Assembly: GCA_022394755.1 (NCBI GenBank)
Contig: JAGFCA010000061.1
Span: 1 to 64,000 of the forward strand
DNA: 64,000 nt
Direction of reading: 5' to 3'
Source of the DNA: Candidatus Poribacteria bacterium
GTDB lineage: Bacteria > Poribacteria > WGA-4E > WGA-3G
Positions 17,898 to 26,758 of this stretch are shown piece after piece. Each line of letters opens with the position of its first letter. The first letter of the stretch is position 1. The position numbers and the translations under genes are program-made. The notes under the pieces are model-generated. The model ran no database searches and was not told the origin of the DNA. It saw only the letters and a list, made by a program, of their open reading frames with translations.

Positions 17898-18232
17898 TGC
17901 CCTGTCTAAGAGTGATTCTATAGTGTACTAAATCAGACTATTAAATCAAGAATTTATGATTCAAGAACTTAATGAATATTGGCATAGACTTCCATATACA
18001 CAAGGAGAAGGATGGAAGAATCGTAAATTAAACTTCCATCCATTAGTAGTAATTAGCGTGTATAGGTATCCACTAATAAGGTATTTCTGATTGATTTTCC
18101 CATCAACAGATGCTTGTATGTATCGAAATACAGCTCAAATTGGAAGTATATGTTAGAATAAAAAGAGAAAAATCGAGACTTTAATTATCAGAAATGGTAT
18201 AACTACTTTTCAATTCCGTTTTTCTGATGTAA
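17898..18232. other. Gene-free spacer with a 9-bp hairpin
   Basis: The 335-base gap between two convergent genes has no plausible gene. It contains a hairpin, GGATGGAAG (18010-18018) against CTTCCATCC (18033-18041) with a 14-base loop, but no U-run follows on either strand, so it is not a typical terminator. Nothing else is recognised. Confidence 0.4.
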
Positions 18233-19540
18233 CTATGTTTGTTCACCAAAGTGACTTGCGACAAGAGTTAAGTCCAAGATATTAATAGTCCCATCCCCGT
18301 TAACATCAGCATTGGAAGGTGCATTTTCATCACCGAAGTATGATGCTACAAAAGTAAGATCAAGTATATTCACTTTACCATCATCGTTTACATCCCATGG
18401 CGTCTTAGGTGTTGGTTCCAGAATTTTTGCATTTTTTACTGTTGTAGGTAGTTCTACACCGCGTCGTGCTGATATTAAGAAATCATTAAGAATCAATTCA
18501 GAAGCCTTTGCGTCTATCACTTCAAATGTGATATTAACTAATGTGCCACTCGGTTCTGCAGTGATAGTGTCCTTTGAGATTTGTGCGAAGACGATACAAT
18601 CGTTCTCCACACTTGTAGGTACTGACAAAATACTTCCTGACAAATACGTGCCATGGTGTAATGAAACAAACCGTAAAGCAGTAGTATCATACTGCAACTT
18701 CCCCTGATATCCCAGAACATTAAATCCGTCATCTATGTCAATAGAGATAATCAGTTGTTCTCCTACAGGTGGGGATTCGATTGAGGATGGTGAAATACTT
18801 ACAATATTATTATTTATATTGACAATATTGAGTATAACAGCAAGTTCATCTATGGCATCAGGACTCTGAAGTAATAATTGAACATCTGGATCAGATAAAA
18901 CAGTTCTTAATTCAGTATCCTCTTTAATTAGAGTGATAAATTCATCGTCAATATCATCCAGAATTTTCTTCAGTAGGTCTGGATCGTCAATAACAAGCTT
19001 AATGGTAGCAGGTTGTAGGAGTTGTTGGTTTTTGGGCTTCTTAATCTCTCCAAGCACACCCGGTAGGATCAGGAGAATATCCTCCCGTTCAAAAAAGTCC
19101 ACATATCTATTGTGTACTTTCTCCGCGAGACTAAGTAAACTGTCCTGAATTAATAGATTCAGTTCATCTATTGCAGCAGGGTCTTGAAGTAAATCTTGTA
19201 CAATAGTATCCCTGAGGAAAGTCTGAATTAACTGATCATCCTTAAGTAATTGTATGAACTTGGCATCTATATTTGGAATAAAACTCGTCAATAGGTCAGG
19301 ATCATCAACCACAAGATTTATCGTAGCTGGTATTAGAAGTTTCTGATTTTCTGGTTTCTTAATTTCTTCAAACACAATAGGTATAAGTTCTTGAATATCC
19401 TCTCGAATAAGGAGAGTTTGATATTTCTCAAATACTGTTTGAGCCAGAGTTAGTGTTTGAGACTTTAAAATTGGAATACAATATATACTAAGAACGAGGC
19501 ACGATAAGATTAACAAGGTTATCTTTGTTTTAAGTTTCAT
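18233..19540 (-). CDS. Secreted protein with duplicated helical domain, cohesin-like domain and dockerin
   Basis: The 435-residue protein starts at 19540 (MKLKTKITLLILSCLVL) with an export signal. Two copies of a roughly 100-residue helical module follow at about 32-129 and 138-237; both contain EEIKKP.NQ or GEIKKPKNQ and LV.DDPDLL. A cohesin-like beta domain covers about 245-377 (LIISIDIDDGFNVLGYQGKLQYD). A type I dockerin with two calcium loops, DVNDDGKVNILDL and DVNGDGTINILDL, ends the chain at 380-435. Cohesin and dockerin normally bind each other between proteins, so this protein could self-associate or bind similar partners outside the cell. The start lacks a strong ribosome-binding site; upstream ATGs at 19609 and 19555 are possible but would spoil the signal peptide. 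Confidence 0.85.
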   Translation of the reverse strand: MKLKTKITLLILSCLVLSIYCIPILKSQTLTLAQTVFEKYQTLLIREDIQELIPIVFEEIKKPENQKLLIPATINLVVDDPDLLTSFIPNIDAKFIQLLKDDQLIQTFLRDTIVQDLLQDPAAIDELNLLIQDSLLSLAEKVHNRYVDFFEREDILLILPGVLGEIKKPKNQQLLQPATIKLVIDDPDLLKKILDDIDDEFITLIKEDTELRTVLSDPDVQLLLQSPDAIDELAVILNIVNINNNIVSISPSSIESPPVGEQLIISIDIDDGFNVLGYQGKLQYDTTALRFVSLHHGTYLSGSILSVPTSVENDCIVFAQISKDTITAEPSGTLVNITFEVIDAKASELILNDFLISARRGVELPTTVKNAKILEPTPKTPWDVNDDGKVNILDLTFVASYFGDENAPSNADVNGDGTINILDLTLVASHFGEQT

Positions 19541-19797
19541 TATAATACAATCCATATATAGAGCTTGTGTTATGTTAGTATAGTTTGGACAGTTGTAAAG
19601 GATGTACATTTGTCCTGCTGGGGTACTTCTCTTGCCTACGAATATATTATTCTGTAATTTGGATTAGCCTGAAAGAGTTAATATCAAGTAACACTTTGAA
19701 AAATTGTAAAGTATTACCAGAAATTGTCCAATACTATAATAATGTGATCTGACTAAGATTCTTCTATAATTTGTTTTTCAAAATGTTTAGTGTTTAT

Positions 19798-19842
19798 ATA
19801 AGGTAATAATATTAGTGGTATTTTCCAATATTATTACCTTAT
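19798..19842 (-). terminator. AT-rich 16-bp hairpin downstream of the PhyH gene
   Basis: A perfect 16-bp stem, 19798-19813 against 19827-19842, contains AAGGTAATAATATT and its complement around a 13-base loop. It begins 15 bases after the stop of the leftward PhyH gene. The stem is nearly all A-T with no clear U-run after it, so it could be a weak terminator or an mRNA-end stabiliser. Confidence 0.4.
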
Positions 19843-19856
19843 CAACAATCAGCAAT

Positions 19857-20639
19857 TTATATCTGTAGGTCGTCTGCTGTAGGATTATCTTTAAAACCGC
19901 CAGCCATAATGTTGTTATACGGTTCATTTGGATCCCTCCCTACAGGTCGCATCTCAGGAGTGTGATATCCAAACCGTACGGCTTTTCTCCATTGATCTGT
20001 CCTATTAACCTCTGACCAATGAATGAGACAATAACTAAAGAAGATCACATCTCCAGCATTTGCGGGTACAGGAATGGAATCAATCAAATTAGGATGGAAT
20101 TTATCAGTTGGTAGGTGTGGTGCAGTACCTTCACCGGTAATGTGTTCACGTGGTCCCTCTTTATGACTTCCTGGAACAACTCTTAAAGCACCACTTTCAA
20201 ATGGTGCATCATCAAGATGTACAAGACAGTCAACGAAATCAAGTCCATCGTGTGGGTAGAATGGGTAGTCTTGATGCATTGGGAAAGGTGTGCCTTTTTC
20301 AGGTGGTTTTGCATGTAAAACTGTATGGTGCCACTGTACTCTATCTCCAATGAGAGATTGAACTGCCCCAGTCAACCGTTCATGAAAAATAACTCTCCCC
20401 CATGCTGCTGAATAAAAATGTGGATTATGCATAAAAACAGCTTTAGTAGTTTGTTGGTCTTCTTCATTTAGATACTTTGTTCGCCAAGGACCTGGCCACC
20501 CTATAGTTTCCTGTCCCCAATTATTTATAATTCGCACCATCTCGGAAGCCAATTCTTCAGTATCCTCAGTTGAAAATAGTTGTTCTACTTTGAGATATCC
20601 GTTCTCATTGTAAAAATCAACTTGTTCTTGGGTTAGCAT
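19857..20639 (-). CDS. Phytanoyl-CoA dioxygenase family (PhyH) oxygenase
   Basis: The 260-residue Fe(II)/2-oxoglutarate oxygenase has HxD at His122/Asp124 (PMHQDYPFYPH), the distal ligand at His207 (LIHWSEVNRT) and Arg218 for co-substrate binding. The VHLDDAPFESGALRVVPGSHK and PANAGDVIFFSYCLIHWS blocks are typical of the PhyH family. A GAGGAG precedes the ATG. It differs clearly from the other PhyH protein of this window at 4681-5484, so the two are not recent duplicates. The substrate is unknown. It stands alone between gene-free spacers, so it is probably transcribed by itself. Confidence 0.9.
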   Translation of the reverse strand: MLTQEQVDFYNENGYLKVEQLFSTEDTEELASEMVRIINNWGQETIGWPGPWRTKYLNEEDQQTTKAVFMHNPHFYSAAWGRVIFHERLTGAVQSLIGDRVQWHHTVLHAKPPEKGTPFPMHQDYPFYPHDGLDFVDCLVHLDDAPFESGALRVVPGSHKEGPREHITGEGTAPHLPTDKFHPNLIDSIPVPANAGDVIFFSYCLIHWSEVNRTDQWRKAVRFGYHTPEMRPVGRDPNEPYNNIMAGGFKDNPTADDLQI

Positions 20640-20792
20640 AAGAAACTCCTCTATTAGATATAAGTGTTCAAGTAATATAGATTTTAAGCAAAATTGAGAT
20701 TAATTGTCAATGTTAAATAGAGTCGATGCAGATGAAAATTATTATGCATGACTATTTATTAATATTCAACAAAATATATTCTGTGTATTTTT

Positions 20793-21434
20793 CTACCGAG
20801 GAATTAGTTGTTTATGAATTTTGAGAAGTCTATCAAGTTCTTGAATTGGTTTTTCTGCGTCGTCAACCCGTAGATCAATATAACGATCATTAAAACCACC
20901 GTATCCTCCCTTTTGTCTAACGACTAACAGAGCAGCGGATTGTTGTCCTCGTTTATCTCCGCCACTCTTCTGACCGGCTACGAGTGCTGCAACTAACTTA
21001 TCAGCTAATTCTCCGTCAGTTTTTTCAAATGCTAATCCCATCTCTTTCACAACTTCTTCCCCAGTAAGAAGATTTCCTTGTGCGGAATAATACTTACCGG
21101 CATAAGCCCCTGCCCATTCATGGCATTCTTCCCCAGTATAGTTTGCCACATTTCCCTGTGCATTAATTAAGCCAACCTGACGCGTTTTACTGTCGGGGTC
21201 ATCTTCAATCAGATGATTTAAAGCTTGTTGAGTAGAAAGTCCTATTTTTAATAGTTCCAGCCCTCTGGGACCGTATGTTGTATTTGCCCAAGATTGTGTG
21301 GCGATAGCACCAATCCCAGCTTCAGCCCATGGTACAACTGAACCTACAGCAAAAAACTTCGATTGAACAGCAATACCTAAATCTTCATTTGTTGGATCAT
21401 AACCTACAATGGAAAAAGTTGAATATGGTTTCAT
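20793..21434 (-). CDS. DUF1028 family protein
   Basis: The 213-residue protein matches DUF1028 along its length: TFSIVGYDPTNEDLGIAVQSKFFAVGSVVPWAEAG at the N-terminus, ATQSWANTTYGPRGLELL, and RGQQSAALLVVRQKGGYGG near the C-terminus. The family is thought to share the Ntn-hydrolase fold and may process small amide compounds or peptides; its reaction is not established. No signal peptide is seen. It follows hisD by 69 bases on the same strand. The ATG has pyrimidines (CTCCTCCC) rather than a purine-rich site directly before it, so translation may depend on coupling or a structured leader. Confidence 0.85.
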   Translation of the reverse strand: MKPYSTFSIVGYDPTNEDLGIAVQSKFFAVGSVVPWAEAGIGAIATQSWANTTYGPRGLELLKIGLSTQQALNHLIEDDPDSKTRQVGLINAQGNVANYTGEECHEWAGAYAGKYYSAQGNLLTGEEVVKEMGLAFEKTDGELADKLVAALVAGQKSGGDKRGQQSAALLVVRQKGGYGGFNDRYIDLRVDDAEKPIQELDRLLKIHKQLIPR

Positions 21435-21503
21435 GGGAGGAGATTGTAATTTAATATGATGATTAATTTTTGTTTTATGTGATTTATAATGTAATTGATA
21501 GGA

Positions 21504-22799
21504 TTAATCTTCAAAACGGATTTTCAATGCGGCAGCATGCCCTTCTAAACCTTCAATTTGTGCGAGTTCTACAGCATCAGGTGTAACTTTCTCTAATGCA
21601 GTCTTAGTATATGAAATAAGGCTTGTTTTCTTAAGGAAATCATCAACACTCAATGGTGATGCATATCGAGCAGCCCTTCCTGTAGGCAATATATGATTAG
21701 GTCCTGCAATGTAATCCCCAACTGCCTCAGGAGAATAAGGACCGATAAGAATCGCCCCTGCATTTCTGATGTGTCCAATCCATTGAAACGGATCTTCCAA
21801 CTGTAATTCTACATGTTCAGGTGCGATTTCGTTTGTAAGATCTATGGCTTCTTCAATATCATTCACTAAAAAAGCAACACCATAATTTTCAAATGCTTTG
21901 ACCAACTCATATTGTCTTGGAAAGGTTTGTGCTTGTATTTCAATAGCTGCTTTAACCTGTTCAGCAAAACCTCTGGATGTTGTAATAAGAATAGCGGAAC
22001 ATTCAGGACCATGTTCCGCTTGTGAGATTAGATCAGCGGCAACATAGTCTGGGTCAGCAGTACTGTCAGCGATGACGAGAATCTCACTGGGACCAGCTAA
22101 TTTATCAATATCAACATGTCCATATACCTCTTTTTTAGCGAGTTGAACATATAGGTTTCCAGGACCAACGATTTTATCAACTGGAGAAATAGTCTCAGTA
22201 CCATAAGCCATAGCCCCAACAGCTTGTGCTCCACCACACTTATAGATCTCATCAACCCCACATTCTGCTGCGGCGACTAACATATGTGGATTAATCTGAC
22301 GATTCCTCATTGGACCCATACAAACAACAATTTCCTCAACACCTGCAACCATCGCAGGTATAACGCTCATCAACAATGAAGAAACTAATAGTTGACTGAC
22401 AGAAGGGACACAAACACCAACCCGTCTCAGTGGGTTAATTATATGTCCAAGTAATACGCCATCTTCTTCAGTAGAAAACCATGATGATCTTACTTGCTGT
22501 TGATGGAAGTCTTGTATGTTTTTCTTAGCATGATTAATTGCAGTAATAAAACTCTCATTTACCTCAGAGTAAGCATTTTTGAAATCCTTAGGCTGAACTC
22601 TGAGTCCCTTTGATGTAAGTCGTGGAGAATCAAGTTTGCGTGTATATCTTGCGACAGCTTTATCACCTTCAGCTTTAACATCCGAAAGCGTCCGTTTTAC
22701 CGTCTTTAAAATATCCTCATCAGTTAACCTACCACGTTGATTCAACTTGGTAAGAATTTTATTGCTTTCGGGTGTTTGTATATCAACAATCTGGATCAT
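21504..22799 (-). CDS. hisD: Histidinol dehydrogenase
   Basis: The 431-residue zinc enzyme oxidises L-histidinol to histidine in two NAD-dependent steps. Clear signatures are GVCVPSVSQLLVSSLLMSVIPAMVAGV, GPGNLYVQLAKKEVYG, DKLAGPSEILVIADSTADPDYVAADLISQAEHGPE, EHVELQLEDP and GDYIAGPNHILPTG. The length is normal. GGAGT lies 11 bases before the ATG. Other his genes are not in the window. It lies 40 bases downstream of murA on the same strand, and DUF1028 follows; the grouping with murA has no metabolic logic that I can see. Confidence 0.96.
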   Translation of the reverse strand: MIQIVDIQTPESNKILTKLNQRGRLTDEDILKTVKRTLSDVKAEGDKAVARYTRKLDSPRLTSKGLRVQPKDFKNAYSEVNESFITAINHAKKNIQDFHQQQVRSSWFSTEEDGVLLGHIINPLRRVGVCVPSVSQLLVSSLLMSVIPAMVAGVEEIVVCMGPMRNRQINPHMLVAAAECGVDEIYKCGGAQAVGAMAYGTETISPVDKIVGPGNLYVQLAKKEVYGHVDIDKLAGPSEILVIADSTADPDYVAADLISQAEHGPECSAILITTSRGFAEQVKAAIEIQAQTFPRQYELVKAFENYGVAFLVNDIEEAIDLTNEIAPEHVELQLEDPFQWIGHIRNAGAILIGPYSPEAVGDYIAGPNHILPTGRAARYASPLSVDDFLKKTSLISYTKTALEKVTPDAVELAQIEGLEGHAAALKIRFED

Positions 22800-22839
22800 C
22801 GGTGTAAATTACTCCGTATCGTACCTAAACTTCAATAAA

Positions 22840-24111
22840 CTAATATGTATCATCAACTCTTTGAATTTTCGCGCCGATACTATTTAATTTTTCTTCAATT
22901 GCTTCATATCCTCTATCAATATGATATATTCTTGAGACAACCGTCTCTCCCATTGCAGCCAATCCTGCAATAACGAGAACGGCTCCAGCGCGAAGATCAG
23001 AAGCCATTACAGGTGCACCACTAAGTGTTGAAACACCTTTTATAATTGCATTACGTCCATCCAGTGTAATGTTTGCCCCCATTCGATTAAGTTCTGCAGT
23101 ATGTATATATCTATCAGTATGTACATTTTCAGTGATGGTACTGGTACCTGAAGCGAGACATAGCAACCCCATAATTTGCGCCTGCATATCAGTAGGGAAT
23201 CCCGGGAATGGAACAGTTTTTACATCAACTGCCTTTAATTTGTTTGGAGTTGTTACTCGCACCCCATAGTCATCCCAATCTAACTTGACTCCCATTTCAG
23301 TTAATTTGCTTGCTACAGTAGGGAGTTGTTCGTTAGTAATGCCTTGAATATAAACATCACCATTGGTGATAGCACTTGCCACCATAAAAGTGCCTGCCTC
23401 AATATCGTCAGAAATTACATTGTATTCAGTTCCCCGTAGTTGTTTAACGCCATGTATGCTTAAAGTATCAGTTCCGACTCCATCAATTTCAGCCCCCATT
23501 GCAATTAGAAAGTTTGCAAGATCAGAAATATGGGGTTCCCGTGCAGCCCCATTAATTACAGTTGTGCCTTCAGCTAATGTGGCTGCCATCATCACGTTTG
23601 CTGTTGCCCCGACACTTGGACCATGTTGTCCAATTAAATTAATTTCTGTCCCAATTAGTTTTCTTGCTTGTGCATAAATATAACCTTCTTTTACATCTAC
23701 ATCTGCTCCCAAACAGGTAAGCCCTCGAATATGTAAATCAACAGGTCGAGGACCAATTGCACATCCTCCAGGAAATGAGACCTTAGCCCGTCCAAGTTTT
23801 GCGACCAATGGTCCCAGAACATAAATTGAGGCACGCATTCTACGTACTAAATCATAAGGGGCTTCATATTCAAGTCGATTGATGGGTTCAATAGAGAGAG
23901 TTGAATTTTTTAATTTTGTAGTTGCCCCAAGTCCTTCTAATACAGCACTTAGAGTTTTTACATCTGTAAGATTGGGTACATTGTTTAGAACAGTTGTACT
24001 ATCCCCTAATATAGCGGCAGCTACAGCGATTGGCAAAACAGCATTCTTTGAACCGCTAATCTGTATTTTTCCTTCAAGTCTTGTACCGCCATTGACAATA
24101 AATTTTTCCAT
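22840..24111 (-). CDS. murA: UDP-N-acetylglucosamine 1-carboxyvinyltransferase
   Basis: The 423-residue enzyme transfers enolpyruvate from PEP to UDP-GlcNAc, the first committed step of peptidoglycan synthesis in the cytoplasm. It begins MEKFIVNGGTRLEGKIQISGSKNA, has the active-site loop FPGGCAIGPRPVDLH with Cys117 (the fosfomycin target residue), and ends with RAGAVLVIAGLAAMGETVV and YHIDRGYE. The length is normal. The cysteine shows that this is the fosfomycin-sensitive active-site type rather than the Asp-containing natural-resistance type. GAGGAAAAA lies directly before the ATG. Its presence indicates a peptidoglycan cell wall. Confidence 0.97.
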   Translation of the reverse strand: MEKFIVNGGTRLEGKIQISGSKNAVLPIAVAAAILGDSTTVLNNVPNLTDVKTLSAVLEGLGATTKLKNSTLSIEPINRLEYEAPYDLVRRMRASIYVLGPLVAKLGRAKVSFPGGCAIGPRPVDLHIRGLTCLGADVDVKEGYIYAQARKLIGTEINLIGQHGPSVGATANVMMAATLAEGTTVINGAAREPHISDLANFLIAMGAEIDGVGTDTLSIHGVKQLRGTEYNVISDDIEAGTFMVASAITNGDVYIQGITNEQLPTVASKLTEMGVKLDWDDYGVRVTTPNKLKAVDVKTVPFPGFPTDMQAQIMGLLCLASGTSTITENVHTDRYIHTAELNRMGANITLDGRNAIIKGVSTLSGAPVMASDLRAGAVLVIAGLAAMGETVVSRIYHIDRGYEAIEEKLNSIGAKIQRVDDTY

Positions 24112-24495
24112 TTTTTCCTCTTTTTTGGTAAATGTAATTAATATTTCTTATGTTATAATGTTATATGCTTTTATTTAGCATAAACGATGCCAATGACTTT
24201 CATGTTACAATTACTGATTTTATAGGAATAAGTTTAATTATGTTTGTATTAATTAGACCACATGTTGTGTTGAATTGCCCATGTTCTTACAATTAAGCAT
24301 TACCTCATACTTATATTCACTACATCTTACCAATATCTGAGTGTTAACAAAATGGTGTCATAGGAATAGACTGATTGTTCAGTGATGTTCGATTTTGAAT
24401 AATAAAATCCACTCATGTTTATGTTAATGTTATTTTATTCTATATATTTGTTTATCTAATCCTATAATAGTCTTTTAACTCCTAAGGATACCAAT
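24112..24495. other. Gene-free upstream region of murA
   Basis: The 384 AT-rich bases contain no gene that I can support. The murA promoter must lie at the left side, reading leftward; a TATAAC on the minus strand near 24,155 is a candidate -10, but no matching -35 is convincing. Confidence 0.35.
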
Positions 24496-24600
24496 ACACA
24501 TTTCGCCCCGCGAATCAGAATCAGTAATCAGAATCAACGGTATGAACCCCATTTAGGAGTTCCCCGGGCATGAATGTCATTTAGACATTCCTCGGGGGTT
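24496..24600 (+). repeat. Dispersed hairpin element (copy at 24.5 kb)
   Basis: The element shows the same block order as the copy at 16.5 kb: ACACATTTCGCCCCGCGAA, a short AATCAG repetition, GAATCAACGGTATGAA, then a hairpin with GAATGTC (24572-24578) against GACATTC (24584-24590). The stem is extended by CCCCG (24562-24566) against CGGGG (24593-24597). The stretch is markedly richer in G and C than its surroundings. Confidence 0.7.
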
Positions 24601-24920
24601 TAACTTTCTACTTGTGAATTTAGTATGAGCAATTCTTGAGTATAACAAACAGCTGTTCAATCCTCATTGAAATAGAATGTTTCAGTAAATTAATGATATA
24701 TATATAAATATTATGAAGCATGCTCCATTTTTTGACGAAGGTATTGAATGGTATAAAAGTATTAAATACCCAGCACTAATTGAAATAAGATTCTTCAACT
24801 GTAGCATCTGGGAATGTTTGAGTCATATCACGTCCCTTTTCAAGGGAACTTTAAAGCAGAGTTGGGTAAGTCCAGTTTAGGAATTAAGGACACTGTGTGT
24901 TAGTTCTTTTTACTTGACAG
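24601..24920. other. Leader region of tyrA with a small hairpin
   Basis: About 320 bases without a gene. A tight hairpin, TCCCTT (24833-24838), TTC, AAGGGA (24842-24847), lies about 75 bases before the tyrA start. I see no T-box or riboswitch core around it. Confidence 0.35.
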
Positions 24921-25892
24921 ATGCAGATACTTCACATAGAATTCAATAAATGTAAGAACGGATTCAACCCTATGAATGCAGGACTAAAACCGCCAGACAA
25001 TCAGAAAAAAATCGATAGAATTAACTGTTTAACCATTTGGGGGGTAGGGTTGATTGGAGGGTCGCTTGGATTAGCGTTGAAGAACAACGGTTTCAAAGGA
25101 AAACTTGTCGGTTTAGGCAGAAACATAGAGCGTTTACAGGTTGCCTTAGACCTTGGTGCTGTAGATTTTATTACTACCGATATACAAGAAGGAATAGATG
25201 ATAGTGAGTTTATTGTACTATGTACACCTGTAAATATTGTTCCAGAGAATGTCCGGCAGATAGCAAAATCTATTCAGAAAGACAATAAACGAATTATAAT
25301 AACTGATGTTGGGAGTACAAAATCATCTTTAGTAAGAACTATTGAAAGAGATCTAATTCCCTTTTGTGATGACTCTATAGTTTTTGTTGGTGGTCACCCG
25401 ATGGCTGGTTCCCACGAGTCTGGTGTTAAATCAGCGAAGAGCTCAATGTTTGAAGGAGCGAAATGTGTTCTCACTCCTACTGAAAGTACTGATGAAGATT
25501 CCCTTAATATAGTAAGTGAGTTATGGCAATATGTTGGATGCGATATCTACAAGTGTTCACCTGAAATCCACGATTTACTTATTGGTGCAGCAAGTCATCT
25601 CCCCCATTTAATTGCCAGTCTTCTAACAAATACAGTTGCGGATGTAAATACATCAACTAATAAAGCATTGGATTTTACAGCTACAGGATTTCGAGATACA
25701 ACGCGTATAGCCGCGGGGTCAGCTGATTTGTGGACAAGTATTTTTATGGAAAATAGTGAAGTGATGATCTCTTTAATTGATAATTTTGTGTGTAATTTAA
25801 ATGAGATAAAAAAATTACTAAAGTCTAATGATTCTATTGAAATAGACCGTATACTGAGTGAAGCAGAAACAACTGTGAAGGAATTAATATAA
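24921..25892 (+). CDS. tyrA: Prephenate dehydrogenase (TyrA-type)
   Basis: The 323-residue product oxidises prephenate (or arogenate) on the way to tyrosine. It has the Rossmann motif GVGLIGGSLGLALK, DLGAVDFIT, VDVGSTK-like ITDVGSTKSSL, the active-site GGHPMAGSHESGVKSA, and SHLPHLIASLL with the conserved histidine region, then FRDTTRIAAGSADLW. Two in-frame starts are possible, ATG 24921 and ATG 24972; neither has a strong ribosome-binding site, and the shorter version is closer to the usual distance before the dinucleotide fold. It heads a run of + strand genes, but cmk follows only after a 142-base spacer with a stem-loop. Confidence 0.92.
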   Translation: MQILHIEFNKCKNGFNPMNAGLKPPDNQKKIDRINCLTIWGVGLIGGSLGLALKNNGFKGKLVGLGRNIERLQVALDLGAVDFITTDIQEGIDDSEFIVLCTPVNIVPENVRQIAKSIQKDNKRIIITDVGSTKSSLVRTIERDLIPFCDDSIVFVGGHPMAGSHESGVKSAKSSMFEGAKCVLTPTESTDEDSLNIVSELWQYVGCDIYKCSPEIHDLLIGAASHLPHLIASLLTNTVADVNTSTNKALDFTATGFRDTTRIAAGSADLWTSIFMENSEVMISLIDNFVCNLNEIKKLLKSNDSIEIDRILSEAETTVKELI

Positions 25893-25908
25893 TACCAATT
25901 TTACATAA

Positions 25909-25974
25909 GAGGATTACATTATGAACTCCATTTAGGTGTGCCCCTTTACACGTAATTTGTATATGATAATCCTC
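25909..25974 (+). terminator. Stem-loop between tyrA and cmk
   Basis: GAGGATTA (25909-25916) pairs perfectly with TAATCCTC (25967-25974). Inside the loop GTGT and ACAC can form a second short stem. It starts 17 bases after the tyrA stop. No U-run follows, so termination is uncertain. The inner part, ATGAACTCCATTTAGG, resembles a degraded piece of the hairpin element at 24.5 kb. Confidence 0.35.
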
Positions 25975-26018
25975 GGATTTTGTTAATCATAATGTATAAA
26001 TCTATCAATTAAAAATGG

Positions 26019-26024
26019 TATAAT
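26019..26024 (+). promoter_or_regulatory. Candidate -10 box for cmk, nearly leaderless
   Basis: A perfect TATAAT ends 10 bases before the cmk ATG. No purine-rich ribosome-binding site lies between them and no good -35 is visible. If the box is used, the cmk transcript would begin within a few bases of its start codon. Confidence 0.3.
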
Positions 26025-26034
26025 AAATTGTAAA

Positions 26035-26712
26035 ATGAAGAAAAATGTAAATCATATTAAGATTGCTATGGATGGACCTGCAGGATCAGGGAAGAGTACT
26101 GTTGCCCAAAAAGTTGCAGAAAAACTTGATCTATTATATCTTGATTCTGGCGCAATGTATAGAGCAGTTACAGTGTTGGCAATCGAAAATGGAGTAGAAA
26201 CAGCAATCCCTGAACTTATCAAATTGGTTAAAAATTGTCATATTCAATTTAGTGAAAATGGAAAATTGATATTTCTTGATTCTAAAGATATTTCCACTCA
26301 GATAAGAACACCTGAAGTCAATACATTAGTAGCAGATATTGCGAAGGTACCACAAATACGAACGGAGATTGTTAGACACCAGCGTAGAATTGGTACCCAA
26401 GGTGGTATCATAGCCGAAGGTAGAGATTTGACAACAATCGTTTTCCCAGATGCCGACTACAAATTCTATCTGGATGCCTCAGTGACAGAACGAGCAAAAC
26501 GAAGGTATGCAGAACTTCTATCACAAAATGTTGACACCACTTTAGAAACTGTAGAAGAAGAGATACGGACACGAGATGAGAAGGATATTACAAGAGAACA
26601 TAGTCCGCTCAAGGCAGCTAAAGATGCAATTTGTGTGGATACTACTGGAAAGACCATCGATGAAGTTGTCGAGTATATAATTTCTATGGTTTCAAGTCAA
26701 AATAATAATTAA
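26035..26712 (+). CDS. cmk: Cytidylate kinase
   Basis: The 225-residue kinase phosphorylates CMP and dCMP for nucleic acid and lipid synthesis. It has the P-loop MDGPAGSGKSTVAQ, LDSGAMYRAVT for substrate binding, GGIIAEGRDLTTIVFPDADYKFYLDA and the lid segment RAKRRYAEL, then RDEKDITREHSPLK. The length is normal. There is no ribosome-binding site before the ATG, and a TATAAT ends 10 bases upstream, so translation may be leaderless. It is followed after 46 bases by plsC on the same strand, a pairing of cmk and plsC also known from other bacteria. Confidence 0.95.
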   Translation: MKKNVNHIKIAMDGPAGSGKSTVAQKVAEKLDLLYLDSGAMYRAVTVLAIENGVETAIPELIKLVKNCHIQFSENGKLIFLDSKDISTQIRTPEVNTLVADIAKVPQIRTEIVRHQRRIGTQGGIIAEGRDLTTIVFPDADYKFYLDASVTERAKRRYAELLSQNVDTTLETVEEEIRTRDEKDITREHSPLKAAKDAICVDTTGKTIDEVVEYIISMVSSQNNN

Positions 26713-26758
26713 TCAATGATACAAAGGATAAACACCGTTATCTATTACTGGTTTTACT

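Noticed and set aside
24780-24920. T-box or other riboswitch before tyrA
   Set aside because: Only a 6-bp hairpin is present; the T-box core sequence and an antiterminator are missing.
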